A stretch of DNA of 64,000 nt from Tamilnaduibacter salinus (GCF_003096655.1 NZ_QEKQ01000001.1:62001-126000); one strand, 5' to 3'; shown: positions 26,244 through 36,270, counted from the stretch's first letter. The notes: generated by a model from the sequence alone, not told the origin. Made by a program: numbers and translations.

Positions 26244-26259
26244 TGTCACAATGGTGACA
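26244..26259. promoter_or_regulatory. Inverted repeat in the divergent promoter region
   Basis: TGTCACAATGGTGACA has perfect 6-bp arms around a 4-bp centre. It lies in the 225-bp region between the divergent small unknown gene and the RmlD-like gene. The symmetry suits a dimeric regulator controlling one or both. Confidence 0.35.
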
Positions 26260-26381
26260 AGAACGCTTCGAATTGAGTTGCGCCGGGGTTTGGTGGCATC
26301 CTCTTCTGAGAACCGGCGACGCTCTGGAAGGGCGAGGGCGCCGGGAATCGACAGGCCTCTGGAACGGAGCGACAGGCACGC

Positions 26382-27260
26382 GTGAATCTGCTGGTGGTAC
26401 ATGATTACAGTCCGCTGGGGCGGTTGTTACTGGAGCGCCTGCGCGGAACGCCCCTGCAGGTTCGGCCGCTGCTTGTCAGCCAGCCGGACGCTGTGGATCT
26501 TGAGGCGCTTGAAGACTGGATTCCTGACGACACCGACCTGATTGTCAACGCCCTCTGGCACACGGACCCGGAGGCGGCTGAGCAGGATCCGGAGCGGATT
26601 CGTCAGGAGGTCTTCAGTATCCCACTGGGCCTGGCCGAGCATGCCCGGACCCATGATATGGCGTTGCTTCAGCTGTCCACCAGCTACGTCTTCGACGGAC
26701 GCAAGCAGAGCGCCTACATCACCTCCAACCCCGGGCAGCCGTTCTCCCAGCTTGGCAACTGGCAGTGGGAATGCGAGCAGGCGTTGCGCACGCTGCTGCC
26801 CCGGCACCTGATTCTGCGAACCGGCTGGAGTCTGACACGATTCCTGCGAATGATCCGGGAGACGGGCAGCGACAAGCTGGCCTTCTCCAGCCGTCATCGC
26901 GGGCAGCCACTGCCCGTGCACGATCTCGCCCGGGTACTGCGGGCTCTGGTCATGCAGATCGACTGCGGCGCCGAGGTATGGGGGACCTATCAGTACGCGG
27001 GGCAGGAAGAGGTCAGCCAGCACGAGCTGGCATTGACCATCAGCCGCACCATGCCGGAACTCAACCACCTGTCCATCGTTGACAAAGTGCCTGACTGGGC
27101 ACGGCTCGAACCCGAGAACGCCACGCTGGGTTGCACGAAAATCCGTAACACCTTCGGCATCAAGCAGCGTTCCTGGCAGGACGCGATTCAGGAAGAGGAT
27201 GCGTTATTGCAGAAGGAAGGACGGGCACGGAGTGCGGTGGAGACGGATTCGTCAGAGTGA
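26382..27260 (+). CDS. RmlD-like sugar-nucleotide-binding protein, degenerate active site
   Basis: A 292-residue protein with the RmlD (dTDP-4-dehydrorhamnose reductase) substrate-binding architecture: an N-terminal Rossmann-like start (MNLLVVHDYSPLGRLLLERL), the typical LLQLSTSYVFDG strand and a C-terminal variable domain. The hallmark residues appear to be lost. The Gly-rich NAD(P) loop is not intact, and the YxxxK segment that normally follows is replaced by FSQLGNWQWECEQA. It is therefore probably not a working reductase and may bind a sugar nucleotide or serve as a scaffold. The start is GTG 26382. There are no rml neighbours. Confidence 0.7.
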   Translation: MNLLVVHDYSPLGRLLLERLRGTPLQVRPLLVSQPDAVDLEALEDWIPDDTDLIVNALWHTDPEAAEQDPERIRQEVFSIPLGLAEHARTHDMALLQLSTSYVFDGRKQSAYITSNPGQPFSQLGNWQWECEQALRTLLPRHLILRTGWSLTRFLRMIRETGSDKLAFSSRHRGQPLPVHDLARVLRALVMQIDCGAEVWGTYQYAGQEEVSQHELALTISRTMPELNHLSIVDKVPDWARLEPENATLGCTKIRNTFGIKQRSWQDAIQEEDALLQKEGRARSAVETDSSE

Positions 27261-27274
27261 CATCACCATACGTT

Positions 27275-27382
27275 GCCGCGGAAACCGCTGAAAGACGCGG
27301 AACACAATAATGGCCACGGAATCCGCTGAATAACACGGACAATCGGTTCTAATGTCCGTGTTTTCTGTGTTCTTCCGTGGCC
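27275..27382. repeat. Palindromic CACGGAA-type repeat, copy C
   Basis: This copy has two left-type arms in tandem (GCCGCGGAAACCGCTGAAAG from 27275, and GGCCACGGAATCC from 27312) and one right arm (27353-27382) ending TTCTTCCGTGGCC. The second left arm pairs with the right arm over 30 bases with about nine mismatches, strongest at both ends. It fills the gap between the convergent RmlD-like gene (stop 27260) and fabB (stop 27406). Confidence 0.8.
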
Positions 27383-27405
27383 AAAACGGTCTTTTTCAGT
27401 GGCAA

Positions 27406-28623
27406 TCAACCAGCGTACCGCTGAAACACCAACGAGGCATTGGTTCCGCCAAATCCGAAGCTGTTGGACATGACCCGCTTCAGGTGGGCCTGGTGGGCAC
27501 TGGGGCCGACGATGGGCATGTCGTTGATCTCGGCATCGGTGGAATGGAAGTTGGCAGTGCCAGCGATGTACCCGTTCTGCATCATCAGCAGTGTGTAGAT
27601 GGCTTCATGCACGCCCGCGGCCCCCAATGAGTGGCCCGACAGGGATTTGGTGGCCGAGATGGCAGGCAGGTGCTCGGTGAAGACATCCCGCATGGCACGC
27701 GCCTCGGAGACGTCGCCCACGGGTGTGCTGGTCGCGTGCGCGTTCACGTAGTCGAGGTGACCGTCGACCGTGGACAGGGCCTGCTTCATGCAGCGTGCGG
27801 CACCTTCACCGGAGGGGGCGACCATGTCGCCGTCGCCATCACTCGTGGCGCCATAACCGACGATTTCCGCGATGATCGGTGCGCCCCGGCGTTTCGCGTG
27901 TTCCAGCTCCTCCATGACCAGCATGCCGCCGCCGCCGGCAATGACGAAGCCGTCACGCCCGCTGTCGAACGGTCGGGAGGCGGCTTCCGGCGTCTCATTG
28001 CGTTTGGTGGACAGGGCGCCCATGGCGTCGAACAGCATGGTCAGGGTCCAGTCTTCCTCTTCGCCGCCGCCGGCGAAAACAATGTCCTGTCGTCCGGACT
28101 GGATGGTTTCCATGGCATGGCCGATACAGTGGGCACTGGTGGCGCAGGCCGACGCCATGGAGTAGTTGACGCCGCGAATACGGAATGGGGTGGCGAGGCA
28201 GGCCGACACCGTGCTGGTCATGATGCGAGGCACCATGTAGGGGCCGATGCGTTTGACGCCCCGCTCACGCATGATGTCGATCGCTTCGACCTGACTGGCG
28301 CAGGAGGCGCCGCCAGAACCGGCGATCAGCCCGGTACGGTCGCTGGAAACCAGCTCGTCCGGTAGTTGGGCCGACTCAATGGCCTGCTGCATTGAGAGAT
28401 AGGCGTACATGGCGGACTGCCCCATGAAGCGCCGCGTCTTACGGTCGATGACATCGGTATCGACATCCACCGACCCGGACACCTGGCTGCGGAAGCCTTT
28501 TTCTTTGTAGATGTCGTTGAAGCGAATGCCGGAATGGCCGTTGCGGAGGCTGTTATTGACCGTGTCGATATCATTCCCGAGGCAGGAGACGATGCCCATG
28601 CCGGTGATGACCACCCGTTTCAT
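27406..28623 (-). CDS. fabB: 3-oxoacyl-[ACP] synthase I
   Basis: A 405-residue condensing enzyme that elongates fatty acids, including the unsaturated branch in gammaproteobacteria. The thiolase-fold triad is intact: Cys160 in [14 protein letters not shown], His296 in [11 protein letters not shown] and His331 in [23 protein letters not shown] is the FabB rather than FabF form. FabA, its frequent partner, is not adjacent. lipA lies upstream on the same strand, 121 bp away, so the two may be separate units. Confidence 0.94.
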   Translation of the reverse strand: MKRVVITGMGIVSCLGNDIDTVNNSLRNGHSGIRFNDIYKEKGFRSQVSGSVDVDTDVIDRKTRRFMGQSAMYAYLSMQQAIESAQLPDELVSSDRTGLIAGSGGASCASQVEAIDIMRERGVKRIGPYMVPRIMTSTVSACLATPFRIRGVNYSMASACATSAHCIGHAMETIQSGRQDIVFAGGGEEEDWTLTMLFDAMGALSTKRNETPEAASRPFDSGRDGFVIAGGGGMLVMEELEHAKRRGAPIIAEIVGYGATSDGDGDMVAPSGEGAARCMKQALSTVDGHLDYVNAHATSTPVGDVSEARAMRDVFTEHLPAISATKSLSGHSLGAAGVHEAIYTLLMMQNGYIAGTANFHSTDAEINDMPIVGPSAHQAHLKRVMSNSFGFGGTNASLVFQRYAG

Positions 28624-28744
28624 AATCTTCTCCCATCATGGTAGCCGTCGACGCCCAGACGCCGATCCAGGCGGGACCGGGCGGGCGTCTTTGTTCATCT
28701 TTCCAGCAGTGTAGTTCGGCAGGCGCCGGGACGGGAATCGGACC

Positions 28745-29785
28745 TTAGTCCACGGCCTTGAGAGGAATCCGGTTGGTTGCGTCCGGCACGGCGGGCATGT
28801 CGAGCCCGAGGTTGTTCTGTTCGAACACCCGGTCAGCCCGGTAGCTGGAGCGGACCAGCGGGCCGGACGGTACTTCCATGAAGCCCTTTTCCAGCCCCAG
28901 CTCCCGATAGCGGTTGAATTCCTCCGGCGTCACATACCGCTCGACCGGCAGGTGGTTGGCGGTGGGCTGCAGGTATTGACCGAGAGTGACGATGTCCACT
29001 CCGATGGCACGCAGATCGTCCATGGTCTCGAGGATTTCGTCTTCGGTCTCTCCAAGGCCCAGCATGAGGCTGGTTTTGGTGATCACGTCCGGCCGGTGCT
29101 TTTTCGCGTGTGCCAGCACGGACAGGGTCTTGTCGTAGCCCGCGCGTGGGTCCCGCACCGGGTGAGTCAGCCGGCGGACCGTCTCGACGTTCTGGGCAAA
29201 CACGTCCAGGCCGGAATCGACGACCCGCTCGACGTACTCGGGAACGGCGTCGAAATCCGGCGTCAGGGCCTCGACGGCCACCTGTGGCGTGCGTTCTTTG
29301 ATGGCCCGGACACAGTCGGCATAGTGGCCGGCGCCGCCATCCTCCAGATCATCGCGGTCCACGGACGTGAGCACGATATAGCGCAACCCCATGACCTCGA
29401 CGGAATGCGCCGTGTTAGCGGGCTCATCGGAATCCAGCCAGCCCTTCGGGTTGCCCGTGTCCACGGCGCAGAAACGGCACGCGCGGGTACAGACCGATCC
29501 CATCACCATGATGGTCGCGGTGCCGTTGTTCCAGCATTCGCCGATGTTGGGGCAGTGGGATTCCTCGCAGACCGTGCTCAGGCGGTGTTCCTGAACGTTG
29601 CGCTTGACGGCGTCATAGCGTTCGCCGCCCGGCATACGCGCCCGCAGCCAGGAGGGTTTGCGGGGCCGGGAGGACGTCGACTCGTCCTGCCGGGAGCGTT
29701 TGACGCCGTCCTTGATGGCGGAAAAGCCGAGTTCACTGCGGTACTTGGAGCCGCTGCTGATGCGTGCGCCCGCATCGTCTGTCAT
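28745..29785 (-). CDS. lipA: Lipoyl synthase
   Basis: A 346-residue radical SAM enzyme that inserts two sulfurs into protein-bound octanoyl groups. Both iron-sulfur clusters are encoded: the auxiliary cluster [12 protein letters not shown] (Cys73, 78, 84) and the SAM cluster CTRACRFC (Cys99, 103, 106). The C-terminal RSSYRAD supplies the Ser ligand. It completes the pathway begun by LipB (4.8 kb) and would serve the branched-chain E2 and the glycine-cleavage H protein. It is transcribed divergently from the dimethylglycine-dehydrogenase-like gene. Confidence 0.96.
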   Translation of the reverse strand: MTDDAGARISSGSKYRSELGFSAIKDGVKRSRQDESTSSRPRKPSWLRARMPGGERYDAVKRNVQEHRLSTVCEESHCPNIGECWNNGTATIMVMGSVCTRACRFCAVDTGNPKGWLDSDEPANTAHSVEVMGLRYIVLTSVDRDDLEDGGAGHYADCVRAIKERTPQVAVEALTPDFDAVPEYVERVVDSGLDVFAQNVETVRRLTHPVRDPRAGYDKTLSVLAHAKKHRPDVITKTSLMLGLGETEDEILETMDDLRAIGVDIVTLGQYLQPTANHLPVERYVTPEEFNRYRELGLEKGFMEVPSGPLVRSSYRADRVFEQNNLGLDMPAVPDATNRIPLKAVD

Positions 29786-30018
29786 GGGTCACCTGCCTTC
29801 TCGGTGTGATATGGGTCAAGGTTAAAGAACGGCGGGGGCGCTTACAAGGCGATAAAAGTCGAAGAGGCTTCTTTAAGTAGTGCGTATGGGATGCCGCTTT
29901 TGGACGACTCGGTGTCGTATCCAACGAGGCAGTGATCCGCAAACCTCGCCACATTGTGAGGGAGAGGCGGGACACCGGGTCCCCATCGCAGTGAACGTTT
30001 CTGGCACAGGTGGCGGTT

Positions 30019-32589
30019 ATGGCAAAACTACCGGACAGCGCGGATGTGGTCATCATCGGACAGGGTGGCATCGTGGGGGCCTCGGCGGCTCACCACCTGA
30101 TTGAGCGGGGATGGGAGAACATTGTCGGTCTGGAAAAATCGGCGATTCCTTCCGACATCAGCTCCACATCCCACGCGTCGGATTTCGTCTTTAATACCTC
30201 CCACGACAAGCTCAACGTATTCACAACCACATACAGCAGGGACTTCTATGCGGCCCGTGGCAACTATGTCCGGAAGGGCGGCATGGAGGTGGCGCGGGTG
30301 GACGATGACGAGCGCATGGAGGAACTGATCCGCAAGGTGGGCTCCGGCAAGGCATTTGGCACCAACGCTCGCATCATCTCGCCGAAGGAGGCCAAGGAAC
30401 TGTTCCCGCTGGTGGATGAGACGCAGATTCAGGGGGCCATGTGGGATCCGGATGCGGGACTGGTCGTGCCCCGGTCCCAGAAGGTGGCAGGCGATCTCGT
30501 CGAGGAGGCGGTGGCCACTGGCAAGCTGCAGGCCTTCGCGAACACACCGGCCACGCGGATTGATGTCCAGAACGGAAAGGTCCGCGGCGTCGAGACCGCC
30601 AAGGGCTATATCGCCACAGAGTATGTGGTGCTGTCCATGGGCATCTGGGGCCCACTGATGGCCAACACGGCGGGCTCACCGCTGCCGCTGATGCCGGTTG
30701 AACACCCGCTGCTGTTCTTCGGACCCTATGGTCCGCTGGAAGGCACCGGTGAACAGATCGTCTACCCGCTGTTCCGCGACCAGGGCAACTCGGCCTATGT
30801 GCGGGACACCGGCGACCCAACCACGACGGAAGGTGGCCGCATTGAGTGGGGGTATTACGAGCACGAGGACCCTCGGCTGGTGCCGCCCTGGGACATTGCC
30901 GAACCGGGCGAGGCGCGCCTGTCTCCGTCGATGCGGGATCTGAGCCTGGATCAGGTGATGAATGCCTATGAAAAGGCCATCGAAATGACACCGGTACTGG
31001 GCGAGCTGGGCTGGGAGGAAAAGCACTCCTTCAACGGTCTGCTGTCCGTGACCCCGGATGGCGGCACGCTGATGGGCGAATCCCCGGACGCGCGCAACCT
31101 GTGGTTCTGCGAAGCGGTGTGGGTGAAGGACGGCCCGGGCGCCGGCAAGGTGCTGGCCGACTGGATGACCGATGGCCATCCCGAGATGGACCCCCACAGC
31201 ATCGACATTGCCCGGCACTATCCGGTGCAGAAAACCTCGAAGTACGTCTACGACCGCTGCTACGAAACGGCCAAGAAAATCTACACACCGGCTGTTCATC
31301 CCCGCGAGCCGTATATGACTGGACGTCGCATGCGGGTGAGCCCGTTCTACCTCCGTGAGGTGGAACTGGGTGGCTATTTCATGGAAGCAGCCGGCTGGGA
31401 GCGGGCCCACGGCTACCAGGTCAATGAGGAAACGCTACTCGCCCGGTACCGCGACCGCATTCCGGTGCGCGAAAACGAGTGGGACGGCCGGCACTTCTGG
31501 GAAGTCTCCAATGCCGAGCAGCTCGCCATGAGCGACGGTGTGGGCATGATCAACCTGTCCCACTTCGCGATCTTCGACATTGAAGGCGAGGATGCCGAAG
31601 GGCTGATGGAGTATCTGTCGGTTGCCAAAGTGGGCGGAACCACACCGGTGGGTAAGGGGGTCTACACCCACTTCCTCACTGAGCGGGGTGGTATCCATTC
31701 GGACCTGACCATCATCCGGACGGGTGAACAGGCCTGGCGCGCGATCTGCGGTGGCGATACCGGTTACCGGGACTACTGCTTCATCCGCCGGATGGCCGAG
31801 GACAAGGGGTTTGAGCGTATCCGAATCGATGATCGCACGGACCACATTGCCACGCTGGGGCTCTGGGGCCCGCAGGCGCGTGAGACGCTTGGCCGGTTAA
31901 TGGATGACCCGGAAGTACTGTCCCGGGAGAACTTCCCCTTTGCCACGGCCAAGGACATCTGGGTTCAGGGCATTCCCATCTGGGCCTTCCGCATTTCCTA
32001 TGTCGGCGAACAGGGCTGGGAACTGCACCTGCCATTCAGCTATGGCCTCAAACTCTGGGACCTGCTGTACGACGAGGGAGTGGTCCCAGTCGGCATCGAG
32101 ACCTATGCCAACAGCCGCCGACTGGAGAACAGCCTGAGGTTGCAGAACGTCGATTTGGAAACCGAGTACAACCTCTACGAAGCCGGCCTGGCGCGACCCA
32201 AGGTCAAGGAAGCGGATTTCCACGGCAAGGCGGCCTATGTGGCGCAGCGCGGGCGTGACGAACAGCCCGCCTACCTCTGCACGATGACGCTCCGGGAGAA
32301 CGTCGACAGCAAAGGCGTCGCCCGCTACCCGGTCGGTCAGTGGCCGATTCTGGACGCGCCAGACGGCGAGGTTCTGGTGGACAGTCTCGGCCGGCGTTCG
32401 TACAACACCAGCGTCGCCTACGGCCCCTCGGTTGGCGAAACCATTCTGCTGGGCTACATCCCGAAGGAATACGCGGAAGAGGGCCGCACGCTGACACTGG
32501 AGTACTACGGCGAACACTACCCGATCCGCATCGAAGCGGTGGGGTACCGGGCGCTGTTCGATCCCGACAATGAACGGGTGAAATCCTGA
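30019..32589 (+). CDS. FAD-dependent dimethylglycine/sarcosine dehydrogenase-type protein fused to GcvT
   Basis: An 856-residue two-part enzyme. The N-terminal DAO-type flavoprotein (about 1-390) has the dinucleotide motif DVVIIGQGGIVGASAAHHL and SSTSHASDF, whose His is at the place of covalent FAD attachment in this family. A middle FAO-type segment follows, then a GcvT folate-binding domain (about 430-850) with YVGEQGWELHLPF. Such proteins oxidatively demethylate dimethylglycine or sarcosine and pass the one-carbon unit to tetrahydrofolate. The start at 30019 has AGGTGG upstream; GTG 30010 is an alternative. The position beside sdaA, a GbdR-like regulator and the formate genes supports betaine-derived C1 catabolism; the exact substrate is inferred. 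Confidence 0.85.
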   Translation: MAKLPDSADVVIIGQGGIVGASAAHHLIERGWENIVGLEKSAIPSDISSTSHASDFVFNTSHDKLNVFTTTYSRDFYAARGNYVRKGGMEVARVDDDERMEELIRKVGSGKAFGTNARIISPKEAKELFPLVDETQIQGAMWDPDAGLVVPRSQKVAGDLVEEAVATGKLQAFANTPATRIDVQNGKVRGVETAKGYIATEYVVLSMGIWGPLMANTAGSPLPLMPVEHPLLFFGPYGPLEGTGEQIVYPLFRDQGNSAYVRDTGDPTTTEGGRIEWGYYEHEDPRLVPPWDIAEPGEARLSPSMRDLSLDQVMNAYEKAIEMTPVLGELGWEEKHSFNGLLSVTPDGGTLMGESPDARNLWFCEAVWVKDGPGAGKVLADWMTDGHPEMDPHSIDIARHYPVQKTSKYVYDRCYETAKKIYTPAVHPREPYMTGRRMRVSPFYLREVELGGYFMEAAGWERAHGYQVNEETLLARYRDRIPVRENEWDGRHFWEVSNAEQLAMSDGVGMINLSHFAIFDIEGEDAEGLMEYLSVAKVGGTTPVGKGVYTHFLTERGGIHSDLTIIRTGEQAWRAICGGDTGYRDYCFIRRMAEDKGFERIRIDDRTDHIATLGLWGPQARETLGRLMDDPEVLSRENFPFATAKDIWVQGIPIWAFRISYVGEQGWELHLPFSYGLKLWDLLYDEGVVPVGIETYANSRRLENSLRLQNVDLETEYNLYEAGLARPKVKEADFHGKAAYVAQRGRDEQPAYLCTMTLRENVDSKGVARYPVGQWPILDAPDGEVLVDSLGRRSYNTSVAYGPSVGETILLGYIPKEYAEEGRTLTLEYYGEHYPIRIEAVGYRALFDPDNERVKS

Positions 32590-32593
32590 GTGA

Positions 32594-32766
32594 GCCGCGG
32601 AAAGACGCGGAAGAAAGAATAGGCCACGGAAACCACTGAAAAACACGGAAGAATAAAGAACAGGGATGTTGAAAGCGGTGTGGCAGTTCGTAGGCGTAGG
32701 CCCTCCTCATCACAGGGGGTGTGACTCGGAGTGGTCACATTTCCATTTTCTGTGTCCTTCCGTGGC
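32594..32766. repeat. Palindromic CACGGAA-type repeat, copy D
   Basis: Like copy C it has tandem left arms (GCCGCGGAAAGACGCGGAAG from 32594; GGCCACGGAAACCACTGAAA from 32622). A single right arm at 32741-32766 ends TGTCCTTCCGTGGC. Compared with copy C, the first left arm lacks about eight bases. An inner hairpin GTGAC...GTCAC (about 32720-32738) is present. It fills the gap between the convergent flavoprotein gene (stop 32589) and sdaA (stop 32803). Confidence 0.8.
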
Positions 32767-32802
32767 AATTACTGATCGTTCTGTCCGCGGCGAATCCCAT
32801 CG

Positions 32803-34185
32803 TCAGCATTCGATAATGTTCACCGCCAACCCCCCACGCGATGTCTCCTTGTACTTGTCCAGCATGTCCTTGCCGGTGTCGCGCATGGTTTTGAGGGCCT
32901 TGTCGAGGGAGACGTAGTGCTTGCCATCGCCGCGCATGGCCATGAGGGCAGCGTCGATGGCCTTGACTGACGCCATGGCGTTGCGCTCGATGCAGGGAAT
33001 CTGGACCAGGCCGCCAACCGGGTCGCAGGTCATGCCCAGGTGGTGTTCCAGGCCGATTTCGGCGGCATTCTCCGCCTGCCGGGGGCTGCCTCCGGTGGCG
33101 GCGACCAGCCCGGCCGCGGCCATGGCGCAGGCCGACCCAACCTCACCCTGGCAGCCCACCTCGGCCCCTGATATGGAAGCGTTCTCCTTGAACAGAATAC
33201 CGATGGCGCCAGCAGTGAGAAAGAAACGGACGATCCCGTCATCGTCCGCGCCCTGGCAGAAGTGGGCGTAGTAGTGGAGCACGGCGGGGATGATGCCCGC
33301 TGCGCCGTTGGTTGGCGCGGTCACGACGCGGCCACCGGCCGCGTTCTCTTCGTTCACCGCCAGGGCATAGAGGTTGACCCAGTCCAGGGCGCTCATTCCC
33401 GGGGCAATCAGGGCGACCTGCTGTTTTTCCTGCAGCGAGCGGTAGAGTGAGGCGGCGCGGCGCCGGACTTTCAGGCCTCCCGGAAGCTCCCCGTCATGTT
33501 GAATCCCGTTGTCGACGCATTCCTGCATTACCTGCCAGATCCTCAGAATCTCATCCCGAATGGCTGACTCCGGGCGCCAGGTCTGCTCGTTGGCCAGCAT
33601 GAGTTCGTGGATATTGAGCTGGTGCTCTTCACAGGTGCTGAGCAGGGCATCCGCCGTATGGAACGGGTAAGGCAGGTCGGTATCGTCTTCGACGATCCGG
33701 TCCGCGCCGGTGGCGTTGTCGTCCACGACGAAACCGCCGCCGACGGAATAGTAGGTCCGCTCGCACAACAGGTTGCCGTCCTCGTCCCAGGCCGAGCAGG
33801 TCATGCCGTTGGGGTGGAACGGGAGGGTCCGGCGACGGTAGTAGGTGAGGTCCCGGCGTTCGTTGAAATGAACCGGGTGCCAGCCCCCCAGCGACAGCCG
33901 TCGGGTCTCGCGGACGGTTTCCAGTCGGTGTGCCATCTCCAACGGGTCGATGCCATCCGGACGGAACCCTTCCAGCCCCATGATGACGGCCGGCCCGGTG
34001 CCATGCCCCTTGCCGGTGGCACCCAGCGACCCGTATAGAGACACATGAACCCGCGCCGTGCGTTCCAGGTCGTCCTGGGTGTCGAGCCGGTCGGCAAAGC
34101 GGCAGGCCGCTTCCATCGGACCCACCGTATGCGAACTGGATGGTCCGATACCGATGCGAAACATGTCGAACAGACTGATGGCCAT
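32803..34185 (-). CDS. sdaA: L-serine ammonia-lyase (iron-sulfur)
   Basis: A 460-residue single-chain L-serine dehydratase giving pyruvate and ammonia. The beta domain starts [20 protein letters not shown]. The alpha domain has [13 protein letters not shown] and [17 protein letters not shown], whose Cys residues hold the [4Fe-4S] cluster. The start at 34185 is preceded by AAGGAG. Its place in the C1 island suggests it disposes of serine made from glycine and methylene-THF by GlyA during betaine or dimethylglycine use. Nested inverted repeats lie in its 444-bp upstream region. Confidence 0.93.
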   Translation of the reverse strand: MAISLFDMFRIGIGPSSSHTVGPMEAACRFADRLDTQDDLERTARVHVSLYGSLGATGKGHGTGPAVIMGLEGFRPDGIDPLEMAHRLETVRETRRLSLGGWHPVHFNERRDLTYYRRRTLPFHPNGMTCSAWDEDGNLLCERTYYSVGGGFVVDDNATGADRIVEDDTDLPYPFHTADALLSTCEEHQLNIHELMLANEQTWRPESAIRDEILRIWQVMQECVDNGIQHDGELPGGLKVRRRAASLYRSLQEKQQVALIAPGMSALDWVNLYALAVNEENAAGGRVVTAPTNGAAGIIPAVLHYYAHFCQGADDDGIVRFFLTAGAIGILFKENASISGAEVGCQGEVGSACAMAAAGLVAATGGSPRQAENAAEIGLEHHLGMTCDPVGGLVQIPCIERNAMASVKAIDAALMAMRGDGKHYVSLDKALKTMRDTGKDMLDKYKETSRGGLAVNIIEC

Positions 34186-34629
34186 GAACCCACACTCCTT
34201 CCGGTCCGTGCCGGATGTCGGCAGGTATTATTCATACCGTCATTCTGAGCGCCTTTTGCGCGTCACACCCGCTCGCGGACGACATCCGGTGACTGATTTA
34301 CGACAGGGGTGCCGTGCCGCCGCAAGGGCGGTTGAGGGGATGTCGCGTGTGGACCGTTGTGCTGTTCTGTTGTGTCGCTTCTGGATAACCCGGTTCGACA
34401 TCAGCGTCATAGACTTGTCCCAAGACGCACGGTATTGAAGGGCCTGGCGAGGGTGTTAGGGCGCGGTTCATGCAGGGCATTACCGTGCCATTCATCGGCG
34501 ACCTATTGTCACCGAAGGCCAATCGTGGTCAATTAATCACCAAGGGCCCCTTAAAGAAGTGGAGCGTGTGGGGCCCGATCGGGAATCCTTGGCAGATTCC
34601 GACACATTGCGTACCGGAGGGCGTGCGCC
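34186..34629. other. Intergenic region between divergent sdaA and the GbdR-like gene
   Basis: This 444-bp stretch contains no credible gene. Near sdaA it has a perfect 10-bp inverted repeat, CCGGATGTCG (34211-34220) and CGACATCCGG (34280-34289), separated by 59 bp. Nested inside is GGTAT-TATTC-ATACC (34224-34238). Toward the regulator gene there is an AT-rich patch (AATTAATCACC, about 34530-34542) and the small repeat GAATC...GATTC near 34585. These probably represent promoter and operator sequence for both genes. Confidence 0.55.
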
Positions 34630-35760
34630 ATGATCGAATCCATTAACGCTCCAACCTATCAGACCGGTGATCGGCCTTATCGGGTTGGCTTTCTGCTCAT
34701 CGACAATTTCACGCTGGTGGCTCTGGCGACGGCGATCGAGCCGTTGCGGATGGCGAACCAGTTGATGGGGCGGGAACTCTACAACTGGCAGTTGCTGTCA
34801 GCAGACGGTCAGACGGCCCGTGCCAGTGACGGCATGACGGTCGTGCCGGACGCAGGCATCGACGACAGCGGGGAGTACGACCTCATCATTGTTGTCGGTG
34901 GTGTCAATGTCACCCAGAGCTTCTCCAGCCGTGAAGTCCAGTGGCTTCGGGGCCAGGCCCGTCGGAACGTGGTTCTGGGTGCCCTCTGCACCGGCGCCTA
35001 CGTGCTGGCCAGTGCGGGTCTGCTGGATGGTTACGCCTGCAGTGCCCACTGGGAAAGTCTTGCGGCGCTGCGCGAGCGTTTCAGTCAGGTACGGTGCAAC
35101 AATCGTCTGTACACCCTCGACCGCGACCGGCTGACCTGTACCGGCGGCAACGTGCCGATGCACATGATGCTCACCCTGTTGGCCCGTCGTCACGGCCAAT
35201 CCCTCGCGAATGCCATTTCCGACATGTTCGTCTGCGATCGCCAGCGTGAGGACAGCGAGGAACAGCCGGTCCCGCTGCGCAAGCAGTTGGTTGCCGCCCA
35301 ACCCAAGCTGGCGGAAGTGGCGCAACTGATGGAAGCGAACATCGAGGAACCGGTGGAGCTGCGCGAGCTGGCCGAACTGGCCGGTATTTCCCGGCGTCAG
35401 CTTGAGCGGCTGTTCCTCAAGCATCTGGGCTGTACGCCGTCCCGCTATTACCTGAAGCTGCGCCTGGACAGGGCCCGGCAACTGCTCAAACAGACGTCCT
35501 GCTCGATTGTGGATATTGCCTCCATGTGTGGGTTCGTCTCCGCGACCCACTTCAGTCGCTGCTATCGCAAATACATGGGCACGGCCCCCAAAGCGGCCCG
35601 GGCGGCGGTGTATACGATCCACCAAACCGACGAGGTCGAGCATCAGCCTCGCTCATCTGCCCGCGAGGCGTTACAGCGGGCTCAGGCGGAGCCCACCTAC
35701 GGGGTGTTCACGGCACCATCGTCCACACAGGAATCGGTGGGCACTGGCGGACTGGTCTAG
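34630..35760 (+). CDS. GlxA/GbdR-like transcriptional regulator (class I amidotransferase-like plus AraC domain)
   Basis: A 376-residue regulator. An N-terminal DJ-1/amidotransferase-like sensor (about 20-185, with VLGALCTGAYVLASAGLLDG and HWE) precedes a C-terminal AraC-type pair of helix-turn-helices (about 235-330, ending IVDIASMCGFVSATHFSRCY and FRPLY-like RKYMGTAPKAAR). In Pseudomonas the relative GbdR activates genes for glycine betaine and dimethylglycine breakdown, and others respond to carnitine or arginine. The location between sdaA and the formate dehydrogenase operon, near the dimethylglycine-dehydrogenase-type gene, makes a GbdR-like role likely. It ends 12 bp before fdsG. Confidence 0.85.
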   Translation: MIESINAPTYQTGDRPYRVGFLLIDNFTLVALATAIEPLRMANQLMGRELYNWQLLSADGQTARASDGMTVVPDAGIDDSGEYDLIIVVGGVNVTQSFSSREVQWLRGQARRNVVLGALCTGAYVLASAGLLDGYACSAHWESLAALRERFSQVRCNNRLYTLDRDRLTCTGGNVPMHMMLTLLARRHGQSLANAISDMFVCDRQREDSEEQPVPLRKQLVAAQPKLAEVAQLMEANIEEPVELRELAELAGISRRQLERLFLKHLGCTPSRYYLKLRLDRARQLLKQTSCSIVDIASMCGFVSATHFSRCYRKYMGTAPKAARAAVYTIHQTDEVEHQPRSSAREALQRAQAEPTYGVFTAPSSTQESVGTGGLV

Positions 35761-35772
35761 ACGGAGGCGCTC

Positions 35773-36270
35773 ATGACGGATCTGGAAGCCATTACCCGGC
35801 GAGCCATCGACGACTGGGTGGACGAGCCGGGAGCGTTGCTCCCGATCCTCCACGCCATTCAGGACCAACTCGGCTACATTCCACCATCGTCCGTTCCCCG
35901 GATTGCCCGGGCGCTCAACATGACCCGTGCCGATGTGCATGGGGTCATGAGTTTCTACCATGAGTTCCGCTCCGAACCCGCCGGTCGTCACGTGCTGCAG
36001 ATCTGCGGCGCGGAAGCCTGCCAGGCTCGCGGATGCCGCGAACTGGAAGCCCATACGCAGCAGCGCCTGGGTGTCGGCTATCACCAGACCACGTTGGATG
36101 GGGACATCACGCTCGAACAGGTCTATTGTCTGGGGAACTGCGCGACCGGGCCGAGTGTCCGGCTTGACGACCGCATCATCGGCCGGGTGACGCCGCAGCG
36201 AATGGACCGTCTGCTGGATGGCATCGCCACGGTGCCCCTGACAATCCAGCCCGCCGGAGGTGAGGGATGA
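35773..36270 (+). CDS. fdsG: NAD-dependent formate dehydrogenase gamma subunit
   Basis: A 165-residue NuoE-like protein with a [2Fe-2S] thioredoxin-fold cluster. The ligands are visible in QICGAEACQARGC and YCLGNCATGP. It transfers electrons between the catalytic subunit and the FMN subunit. The start follows GGAGG. It is the first gene of a tightly overlapped fds operon and overlaps fdsB by ATGA. Confidence 0.92.
   Translation: MTDLEAITRRAIDDWVDEPGALLPILHAIQDQLGYIPPSSVPRIARALNMTRADVHGVMSFYHEFRSEPAGRHVLQICGAEACQARGCRELEAHTQQRLGVGYHQTTLDGDITLEQVYCLGNCATGPSVRLDDRIIGRVTPQRMDRLLDGIATVPLTIQPAGGEG

Noticed and set aside
27261-27405. Small reading frames with FSVFFRG-like translations in the repeats
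   Set aside because: They arise from the repeat arms themselves, occur in several frames and lack start signals.
29786-30018. Glycine riboswitch before the flavoprotein-GcvT gene
   Set aside because: A GGGAGAG stretch and a GGGAC-ACCGG-GTCCC hairpin (29969-29983) are present, but the conserved closing CUCUGG-like segment and the paired aptamer layout are absent.
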